Notes under the pieces: model-generated
Database searches by the model: none
What the model saw: only the letters and a program-made list of their open reading frames with translations
What the model was told of the DNA's origin: nothing
Position numbers and translations under genes: made by a program
DNA from: Bacteroidia bacterium
GTDB taxonomy: Bacteria > Bacteroidota > Bacteroidia > CAILMK01 > JBBDIG01
NCBI GenBank assembly: GCA_040880525.1
Contig: JBBDIG010000004.1
Span: 1 to 50,598 of the forward strand
Length of the DNA stretch: 50,598 nt
Direction: 5' to 3'
Shown: piece after piece, positions 25,728-32,613 of the stretch
How positions within the stretch are numbered: position 1 is the stretch's first letter
Layout of the letters: each line of letters begins with the position of its first letter

Positions 25728-26159
25728 ATGAAAATCTTACTTTTAACTTTACTATCTGCCATTATTTGCTCAGGGTGCGGAAGCACACAAAAGGGTAATA
25801 ATGGTGCTGCGACATCTCAAACCGAACCGGGGCAAACGGTGCCGGCAAGTGAGGATGTCGTAGTCGTTCAGCAGATGAACGGAACCAGAATACAGGTAGT
25901 GGGGAGCGGCAATATGTGGGTTTCTTATACTGAAACTATAGACGGCTATACGATTCTGCCCAACGAGGATAACCTTTATGAATATGCGGTGCAGGGAAAA
26001 AAAGGAGACCTGAAACCGGGCGGCAGGCTGGCACATGATCCGGATAAACGGGACGCTAAAGAAGAGAAATACATTAAAAGACTCACTCCTCATTTAAGAT
26101 ATAAATCACCTAAACTTGATGAATTACTCGAACGGAAAAATGAATTTGAAAATGACTAA
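25728..26159 (+). CDS. Stand-alone M6-protease prodomain lipoprotein
   Basis: A 143-residue lipoprotein: MKILLLTLLSAIICSGC with Cys17 in lipobox ICSGC, a low-complexity linker, then one domain. That domain matches the propeptide of the protease encoded next: GTRIQVVGSGNMWVSYTETIDGYTI here against GTVLTVIGKGNMALPYTETVDGYTV there, then Y.YA, G.L.P.G..A.D...R and EKYIKRLTPHLR against EKFLTSQTKNLR. The protein ends where the propeptide region would end and has no catalytic domain. The frame is open 31 codons further upstream (to 25635) but without signal-peptide features. Its end overlaps the protease start. I infer a role as chaperone or inhibitor of the protease in trans; no function is known to me. 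Confidence 0.75.
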   Translation: MKILLLTLLSAIICSGCGSTQKGNNGAATSQTEPGQTVPASEDVVVVQQMNGTRIQVVGSGNMWVSYTETIDGYTILPNEDNLYEYAVQGKKGDLKPGGRLAHDPDKRDAKEEKYIKRLTPHLRYKSPKLDELLERKNEFEND

Positions 26160-28500
26160 ATTTTTTACGCTCTTTCTCGCCATAGTTGCATTTACGATAA
26201 ATGCAAAAGCTCAGCATGTTTCCAATTGTGCGGCTTCTCCATACCCTGTAGAGGTTAAGCAACCGGATGGTACAGTCCTCACGGTAATCGGGAAAGGCAA
26301 CATGGCATTGCCCTATACAGAAACGGTGGATGGCTATACCGTGGTAAAGGCGCAAAACGGCTTTTATCATTATGCGGAAAGAAATGAAGACGGCATGTTG
26401 GAGCCTTCAGGCATTGCAGCGACTGACGCTCCGGCAAGAAATATCGAAGCCGAAAAATTCCTTACTTCCCAGACAAAAAACCTACGCCTGAGCAGTGAAA
26501 AAGCAGCAGAAGTATGGCAACAGGAAGAGGGACCTTCGATGGCTCCTCACGATCATGACCATGAGGATGAGCCGGATAATTCGTTTCCTTCAACTGGATC
26601 CAGGAAAATTCTCCTTCTTCTTATTGAATATCCTGATTTACCGGCTACGTATGATGCTTCAGGCTTTGATGACTTAATGAACAAGGAAAACTTTAACGGC
26701 ACTGGCAGTTTCCGGGATTATTATCTTCAGATCAGTCAGAATGAGCTGGATCTCAGCGTGGATGTCATGGGCTGGTACATGGCTAAGAATGATCATTCGC
26801 ACTATGCACGCAACAATCCTGACTACAATAATAATGTACGCGCGCTGGTTGCCGAGGCAGTAGATTCAGCCGAAGCTGAAGGGGTTGATTTTTCTGAATA
26901 TGATAATGATGGGGATGGGGAAGTTGATGGCGTTTTTATCGTTCATTCCGGCCAGGGTGCCGAAGAAGGTTCGCAGCTTGATTATGTATGGTCTCACCGC
27001 TGGTCATTGAATGGCAGTAACAGGCGTACCTATGACGGAGTGAAGATCAGGGACTATGTGATCAATCCTGAAACCCGCGTATCAGGTGGAAAAAGGATGA
27101 CCGGCATCGGTGTTTTCTGCCATGAATTTGGCCACCTGCTCCAGTTACCGGATCTCTATGATACAGATAATAGTTCTAAGGGCATTGGGCGCTGGTGCCT
27201 TATGGCAGGAGGAAGCTGGCTCAACAAGGAGAAAACCCCGGCAATGATGTCAGCATGGTGCCGGGAAAGATTGGGATGGATAGAACCGGAAGTGATCTCC
27301 GCAAATGGTGCATACATGCTTGATCCTGCAAGCTCAAGCCACACCAGCTATAAGATACTGACAAGCGATCCGGATGAATATTTCCTTCTGGAAAACAGGC
27401 AAAAAAGGGATTATGATGGTGCATTGCCAGGAAGCGGCCTCGCAATCTGGCACATTAATAATGTCAAAGCATCTTTGTATCCCGGATCAAATACTGTTAA
27501 TACGGATGAAAATTTTAAGGGAATTGATCTTGAAGAAGCGGATGGAGGCGATGACCTGGACAATGACAGAAACAGCGGAGATGCTGGTGACCTCTTTCCC
27601 GGAACATCTGGCAATACCTCATTTACCACTACCACTTTCCCGAATTCAAATTTTTATAGTGGAGAAAGCAGTGGAGTTACGATCGTGAATATTGAAGAAT
27701 TGACTGACAGTACCATAATATTCTTCGTAGGCCAAAAGCCCAATGCTAATTTTACAATTCCTGCTAATAACTATTGTACGGGTGAAGAGGTGACGTTTAC
27801 AAACCTGTCCCAGTTCTCTGACGGATTTATCTGGGATTTTGGGGATGGTAATACCGATACAGCCAGGGACCTGAGTTATACATTCACGCAAGGAGGGAGT
27901 TATTACATAAAACTTAAAGCTTTTAATGCTGAAGGATTTGAAAACACTGACTCTGTGCTTGTCCATATTTATGATATTCCTGTTGCCGAATTTAGTGCAA
28001 GTGCTAATGGACTTGCCATAACGGTAGAATATACGGGGGATCACGGAACTGACTTTACCTGGGACTTTGGGGATGGTACCTCACCGCGCGTTACCAATCT
28101 TAAAAAATATACTTATACTTATGACAGCACCGGATTTTATACTATTCAACTAACAGTCAGAAATCAGGGCGGTTGCTCGGCCAACGGTGGTAAAGGTATC
28201 TCCGCATTTCACGTAGGCATAGATGAATTCACGGATGTTACTGATATTACTACTGCCTGGCCGAACCCGGTGAGTGAGACACTCAACGTCAGGTACAATA
28301 TGGGTGTAGCTGGAAATGTAAAGCTGGAACTGATTAACATGACAGGCCAGGTAGTTTATAGCCGGAATACCTCCAGGGCTTCCGGGCAGCATACTGAGAG
28401 CTTACATCTCAATTCTCAGCAAGTACAGCCTGGAATTTACTTGCTGCGCATTGAGGCCAATGGCGAACGGAAGATGCTCAAAATAAACAAGAGAAACTGA
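26140..28500 (+). CDS. Secreted M6-family metalloprotease with PKD domains and T9SS sorting domain
   Basis: Zinc endopeptidase of the immune-inhibitor-A-like M6 group, predicted to be exported by the type IX system. Order: signal peptide (MNLKMTKFFTLFLAIVAF, cleavage near AKA); propeptide (about 30-125); acidic/His linker (HDHDHEDEPD); catalytic domain with DNDGDGEVDGVFIVHSGQGAEEG and the zinc motif HEFGHLLQLPDLYD (His328, Glu329, His332); two PKD domains (about 534-615 and 616-684, each with WDFGDG); and a C-terminal type A sorting domain (about 706-786, WPNPVSETLNVRY ... GIYLLRIEANGERKMLKI). Starts at 26116 and 26152 are also possible; all overlap the end of the prodomain lipoprotein gene, implying coupling. 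A strong terminator follows. Confidence 0.92.
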   Translation: MNLKMTKFFTLFLAIVAFTINAKAQHVSNCAASPYPVEVKQPDGTVLTVIGKGNMALPYTETVDGYTVVKAQNGFYHYAERNEDGMLEPSGIAATDAPARNIEAEKFLTSQTKNLRLSSEKAAEVWQQEEGPSMAPHDHDHEDEPDNSFPSTGSRKILLLLIEYPDLPATYDASGFDDLMNKENFNGTGSFRDYYLQISQNELDLSVDVMGWYMAKNDHSHYARNNPDYNNNVRALVAEAVDSAEAEGVDFSEYDNDGDGEVDGVFIVHSGQGAEEGSQLDYVWSHRWSLNGSNRRTYDGVKIRDYVINPETRVSGGKRMTGIGVFCHEFGHLLQLPDLYDTDNSSKGIGRWCLMAGGSWLNKEKTPAMMSAWCRERLGWIEPEVISANGAYMLDPASSSHTSYKILTSDPDEYFLLENRQKRDYDGALPGSGLAIWHINNVKASLYPGSNTVNTDENFKGIDLEEADGGDDLDNDRNSGDAGDLFPGTSGNTSFTTTTFPNSNFYSGESSGVTIVNIEELTDSTIIFFVGQKPNANFTIPANNYCTGEEVTFTNLSQFSDGFIWDFGDGNTDTARDLSYTFTQGGSYYIKLKAFNAEGFENTDSVLVHIYDIPVAEFSASANGLAITVEYTGDHGTDFTWDFGDGTSPRVTNLKKYTYTYDSTGFYTIQLTVRNQGGCSANGGKGISAFHVGIDEFTDVTDITTAWPNPVSETLNVRYNMGVAGNVKLELINMTGQVVYSRNTSRASGQHTESLHLNSQQVQPGIYLLRIEANGERKMLKINKRN

Positions 28501-28525
28501 ACGCTGTAGAAATTTAACAAGCATT

Positions 28526-28552
28526 AAAAACCCCTCCCTCAGAGGGGTTTTT
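28526..28552 (+). terminator. Rho-independent terminator after the M6 protease gene
   Basis: AAAAACCCCTC / GAGGGGTTTTT, a perfect 11-bp stem with a CCTCA loop ending in T5. It lies 26 bases after the protease stop and ends 14 bases before the next start. Its symmetry would allow function on both strands. Confidence 0.88.
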
Positions 28553-28566
28553 GCTTAAATCAGTTT

Positions 28567-29295
28567 ATGGGAGCAAACACAAAGAAAATAACCATTATAG
28601 GGGATCCACATGGATGCTTCGATACCTTTCAGGCCCTTTTAGATCAAATTGAAAAAAAGCATAACCGGATCGTGGTGATTGGAGATATCGTGGATCGTGG
28701 GCCAGATAGTTATAGTCTGTTTGAGTTTATGGAAAACAGCGATACGGAGATGATATTAGGCAACCATGAGTTTATGTTTCTAAACAGAAACGAGAATGAA
28801 AGATTCAATGACCTCTGGATAAAAAATGGTGGCGAGATCACCCTGGATTCTTTTGAAAACCATTTAGATAGCAAATCCCTCATACGGAAAAGGCTTGCCG
28901 ATATGGAAGAATGGGTGCAAAAGCTGCCGCTCTTTATCGAGGTCAGCAATGAGGAGCAGCGGTTGCTCATCTCCCATGCAGGTATAAGCAAGATGAACTA
29001 TGATCTTCATGCCGGGGATCTTTCCATGTGTTTTCAGTTGCCCTACTGGCATGAAGAAAGTTGCCTGTGGACCCGTAAAGAGCTGGCTGAGATTTCTGAC
29101 GTTACGCAGGTGGTAGGTCATACGCCAATAGAAGATGGGCCGGTAAAGAAAGGCAGCAACTGGTATATCGATACGGGCTGTGCCAAAGGTCCAAAGGGCC
29201 TCGCATATATGTCAGCTATCCAGTTTGAGATCAATGATCTGAAGAAAGAACCCAGAATATTCAGGCAGAAAAAACTGGAGCAACTAATGAATTAG
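28567..29295 (+). CDS. PPP-type metallophosphatase (PrpA/ApaH-like)
   Basis: Calcineurin-like phosphoesterase of the serine/threonine-phosphatase (PPP) group. The metal-binding motifs are in order: GDPHG (Asp13, His15), GDIVDRGPD (Asp40, Asp43-Arg), GNHE (Asn66, His67), SHAG and GHTP near residue 190. The three PPP signatures GDxHG-GDxVDRG-GNHE are complete, so activity is expected; the usual Val/Ile in GDxHG is Pro here. Length 242 matches bacterial PrpA/PrpB or diadenosine-tetraphosphatase-like enzymes; protein phosphatase and nucleotide hydrolase roles cannot be separated. It sits behind a strong terminator and abuts purL tail to tail with no bases between their stops. Confidence 0.88.
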   Translation: MGANTKKITIIGDPHGCFDTFQALLDQIEKKHNRIVVIGDIVDRGPDSYSLFEFMENSDTEMILGNHEFMFLNRNENERFNDLWIKNGGEITLDSFENHLDSKSLIRKRLADMEEWVQKLPLFIEVSNEEQRLLISHAGISKMNYDLHAGDLSMCFQLPYWHEESCLWTRKELAEISDVTQVVGHTPIEDGPVKKGSNWYIDTGCAKGPKGLAYMSAIQFEINDLKKEPRIFRQKKLEQLMN

Positions 29296-31515
29296 TTAGC
29301 TTTCAAGTTTAAGGCGCAGGGCTTCGTTGTAAAGTGTAAAGTATTCCATGATTCTTCCGAATTCGGTTTCATCCACGGATATATTTGCTTCGGTAACCGT
29401 TCCAATTTTTCTGAAAGGAATATTAAGGTTTCCCATTAAATTCTCCAGTGAATTTTCCTGTGCCTCTGATGTACTTACCACAATGCGGCCCTGAGCCTCT
29501 CCAAACAGACAGGCATCTTTCCGCATATTCTCTGCAGAACTAATTTGAAATCCCAGTTTGCGGGGGAAACCGGATTCAGCCAGGCACGTAAAAAGCCCAC
29601 CTTCAGAGACATCATGGGCTGAGATGATAAGGCCTTGCCGGATCAATTCACGCACCGCTTCATGCAGATTGAATTCTTCCTCAAGATTGAAGCTGGGAGC
29701 AGGCGATAGCCGCACATTATGAAATTGAATAAGATATTGTGAAGAAGCAATGTCTTCAGGTTCCCTGCCCAATAAGTATATAGCGTCTCCTGCGGACTGG
29801 AAGGAGAGGCCCATTCTCATATCCTGGCTTGGGAGCGTTCCGATCATTCCTATGGTAGGCGTAGGCAGCACTGCCCCTCCATCGGCCGACTGGTTGTAAA
29901 AACTCACATTGCCACCTGTAACAGGCGTTCCAAATTTTCTGCAAGCTGCGCCCATTCCTTTTATGGCACCTACAAATTGCCAGTATACTTCCGGGTTCAT
30001 AGGATTGCCGAAGTTGAGGCAGTTGGTAATGGCCAGGGGAGTACCTCCTGAACATGTGATATTTCTGGCGGCTTCTGCCACGGCTATCGCGGTTCCCTGT
30101 TCCGGGTCTGCATGGATATAATAAGAATTGCAATCCACCGTCATGGCTAAAGAGCGTTCGGTACCTTTTATACGTACCAGGGCAGCATCAGAAGGCGCGT
30201 TGGTGTTCTGCGAATTGGTGCGCACCATGCTGTCATACTGTTCAAACACCCAACTTTTTGATGCAATATTTTGATGACCGATCAGAAACCGGGCGACTGC
30301 TTTCAAATCTTCAGGAACCGGTATTTCATCTTTAGAAAAGGACCGGATATCTTTCTGATATGTCGGCTCCCTGTACGCTCTTTCATAAACCGGGGTGTTC
30401 CCTCCAAGAGCAAGATGATCGGGATCTATTTCCGCAACCATTTCTCCGTGCATAAAGTAACGAAGGCGGGGCTCATCGGTTACTTCACCGATGATCGCAC
30501 AATTCAGATCCCACTTCTCGAAAATATCTTCAATGCGGTTCTCACAACCTTTTTTCACGATTACCAGCATCCGTTCCTGGGATTCTGAAAGAAGGATTTC
30601 AAAAGGCTGCAAGTCCTCCTGGCGCGTGGGTACTTTGTCAAGGTATATGTTCATTCCTGCACGGCCTTTGGCAGACATTTCTGCTGTGGAGCACGTAATG
30701 CCGGCAGCTCCCATGTCCTGCATTCCTACCACACATCCGGTATTTATCGCCTCCAAGGTAGCTTCCAGCAACAGTTTTTCCTGAAAAGGGTCACCCACCT
30801 GTACAGAAGGAAGTTTTTCCGATGATGAAGCTGAAATATCTTCTGAAGCGAAAGTTGCCCCGTGTATCCCATCTTTGCCTGTGGAGGAGCCCACGATGTA
30901 AACAGGGTTTCCCGCACCTGTGGCAATTGCAGATACAGTATTGCCCAATTCCACAATTCCTACAGACATTGCATTGACGAGCGGATTTATATTATATGAT
31001 TTGTCAAAATAAACCTCCCCGCCAACAGTGGCAACCCCAAAGGAATTGCCGTAGTCTCCAATGCCCTTGACAATGCCTTTCACCAATGCTTTGGTTTTTT
31101 CCAGTTGGATCTCGCCAAACCGAAGAGAATTTAGTGCAGCAATAGGCCGGGCGCCCATCGTAAATATGTCTCTGTGAATTCCTCCTACTCCCGTTGCGGC
31201 ACCCTGGTAAGGCTCAATGGCTGACGGGTGATTGTGTGACTCAATTTTGAACGCACAAGCGAGACCATCTCTAATATCCACCAGTCCAGCATTTTCCTCA
31301 CCCGCAGCGGCTAAAATATGTGCTCCCTCCTTCGGCAGGGTTTTCAGCCATAGAAGGGAGTTCTTATAACAACAGTGCTCAGACCACATGACCGAAAACA
31401 TACTGAGCTCAGTAAAATTAGGGATACGGCCAAGGAGATGTACGATTTGATCAAATTCTTCAGGGAGTAATCCTAATTTCTGGGCTGTCTCCCGTATGCT
31501 TTCTTTGGTTTCCAA
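29296..31515 (-). CDS. purL: Phosphoribosylformylglycinamidine synthase subunit PurL
   Basis: ATP-dependent amidation of FGAR to FGAM in purine synthesis. This is the small (standalone) PurL, which works with PurQ and PurS, neither of which is in the window. Blocks seen: the N-terminal FTELSMFSVMWSEHCCYKNS with the catalytic His region; FKIESHNHPSAIEPYQGAATGVGGIHRDIFTMGA; the first AIRS-like half with GMQDMGAAGITCSTAEMS; the second half with NCLNFGNPMNPEVYWQF, TPVTGGNVSFYN and AHDVSEGGLF. Length 739 is standard. Its single-gene unit has a -7 box about 58 bases upstream of the start. The gene ends exactly where the convergent phosphatase gene ends. Confidence 0.97.
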   Translation of the reverse strand: METKESIRETAQKLGLLPEEFDQIVHLLGRIPNFTELSMFSVMWSEHCCYKNSLLWLKTLPKEGAHILAAAGEENAGLVDIRDGLACAFKIESHNHPSAIEPYQGAATGVGGIHRDIFTMGARPIAALNSLRFGEIQLEKTKALVKGIVKGIGDYGNSFGVATVGGEVYFDKSYNINPLVNAMSVGIVELGNTVSAIATGAGNPVYIVGSSTGKDGIHGATFASEDISASSSEKLPSVQVGDPFQEKLLLEATLEAINTGCVVGMQDMGAAGITCSTAEMSAKGRAGMNIYLDKVPTRQEDLQPFEILLSESQERMLVIVKKGCENRIEDIFEKWDLNCAIIGEVTDEPRLRYFMHGEMVAEIDPDHLALGGNTPVYERAYREPTYQKDIRSFSKDEIPVPEDLKAVARFLIGHQNIASKSWVFEQYDSMVRTNSQNTNAPSDAALVRIKGTERSLAMTVDCNSYYIHADPEQGTAIAVAEAARNITCSGGTPLAITNCLNFGNPMNPEVYWQFVGAIKGMGAACRKFGTPVTGGNVSFYNQSADGGAVLPTPTIGMIGTLPSQDMRMGLSFQSAGDAIYLLGREPEDIASSQYLIQFHNVRLSPAPSFNLEEEFNLHEAVRELIRQGLIISAHDVSEGGLFTCLAESGFPRKLGFQISSAENMRKDACLFGEAQGRIVVSTSEAQENSLENLMGNLNIPFRKIGTVTEANISVDETEFGRIMEYFTLYNEALRLKLES

Positions 31516-31572
31516 GAATAATTAATTTTTTATGAAAAAGATACGCCTTCACATTTACAGCTTTGACGACCG

Positions 31573-31580
31573 CAAAATTA
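31573..31580 (-). promoter_or_regulatory. Putative -7 box of purL
   Basis: Minus strand TAATTTTG, a perfect TAnnTTTG match; the box ends 57 bases before the purL ATG at 31515. No certain -33 element. The purL/LuxR-type regulator gap (31516-31692) otherwise shows nothing. Confidence 0.4.
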
Positions 31581-31692
31581 CCATATAACAGGACTATAGA
31601 CTGTGAAGGGTAAAACAGTTTACAGGTTTCAAATACAGTACTTGAAGGGCATATCATTAAATTCGGACAAGAAATCAAAAGATGAAAAGAAA

Positions 31693-32328
31693 ATGAGGAC
31701 ACTATGCCTTGCCGACAGCCATAGACTTTTTATAGATGGACTTAAGGAAATCTTGAGGCAGCGCAAAGATTGGCAGGTACTGGGAAGCGCTGTAACGAGG
31801 TTGGAGTTGAACACCCTACTTCGACACAAATCTCCGGATATGCTTATTGTGGATTATTTGGTGTCAGGCCAAAATCCGGTAGAATTTATTGCTTCAATCC
31901 GTTCACTCTATCCTGACATGAGAATACTTGTCCTTACTTCAGATCAGGGAACTAAGTTCTTCGGAAGAATGCTGGCCCTGGGTATTCATGGATATTTAAT
32001 GAAAAATGTTACCAGTCAGGAGTTACTGAGGTCTATTACCAAAATATTGGAAGGAGAGTTAGAAATAACAACACAGCTTTTCAACTTTTCTGACGAAACA
32101 GGTGTTTATAATCCAAAACTCAGGCAGCAGAACCATAATCTTACAGCACGGGAATTACAGGTGTTGCAATACATTGCACAGGAGTTCAGCAATCAGGAGA
32201 TAGGCAAGTTGCTTCATTTAAGTACAGGAACTATTGATACACACAGGAAAAATATAATATCTAAACTAGGAGTGAAAAATACTGTAGGACTAATAAAATA
32301 TGCAATCTATAATAATTTGATAGACTAA
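31693..32328 (+). CDS. LuxR/NarL-type response regulator, orphan
   Basis: Two-domain transcription regulator, 211 residues. The receiver domain (1-about 118) has the phospho-acceptor Asp54 (MLIVDYL), Thr82 (VLTSD) and Lys104 (GYLMKN). The acidic pair near the start is reduced to one residue (LADSHRL, Asp8) and the usual MPxxxG loop after Asp54 is lost (LVSGQNP). The LuxR helix-turn-helix is about 145-195: LTARELQVLQYIAQEFSNQEIGKLLHLSTGTIDTHRKNI. The frame opens 30 codons earlier (31603), but MRTLCLADSH is the natural start. No histidine kinase is nearby. Target genes unknown; the secreted FG-GAP gene is next downstream. Confidence 0.9.
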   Translation: MRTLCLADSHRLFIDGLKEILRQRKDWQVLGSAVTRLELNTLLRHKSPDMLIVDYLVSGQNPVEFIASIRSLYPDMRILVLTSDQGTKFFGRMLALGIHGYLMKNVTSQELLRSITKILEGELEITTQLFNFSDETGVYNPKLRQQNHNLTARELQVLQYIAQEFSNQEIGKLLHLSTGTIDTHRKNIISKLGVKNTVGLIKYAIYNNLID

Positions 32329-32366
32329 ATAGGCTTTAAGCCTTATACCGTAAACAGGTATTTTTT
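32329..32366 (+). terminator. Weak hairpin(s) with T6 after the LuxR-type gene
   Basis: AGGCTT/AAGCCT (32331-32343, 1-base centre) followed by ATACC/GGTAT with a 7-base loop and TTTTTT (ending about 32366). Stems are short, so termination is only plausible. The rest of the gap to 32613 is AT-rich without a consensus promoter. Confidence 0.35.
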
Positions 32367-32613
32367 GCAACTACCGTTTTACAGTATTGCCTGATAAGTT
32401 TTTCTTCCTGAGATTTGAAAACAGTTTTAAACCAGTCGTTCACGCTCCTTTGTAAGCTTCTCTCAATAATCACTTAAAATCCCAAAATGCCTCTCGCAGC
32501 ACTGTTTTCAAGTTCTATCAAAATAGTTTAAAGAAATATTTATTTCACTATTGTAGATATAAATCATCAAACCAAAGCTTTAAAATTTTTTCACAATTTA
32601 ATTAATTTCATCT

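Noticed and set aside
31603-31692. 30-codon extension of the LuxR-type regulator
   Set aside because: Receiver domains start at the first beta strand, MRTLCLAD at 31693; the extension is lysine-rich intergenic DNA.
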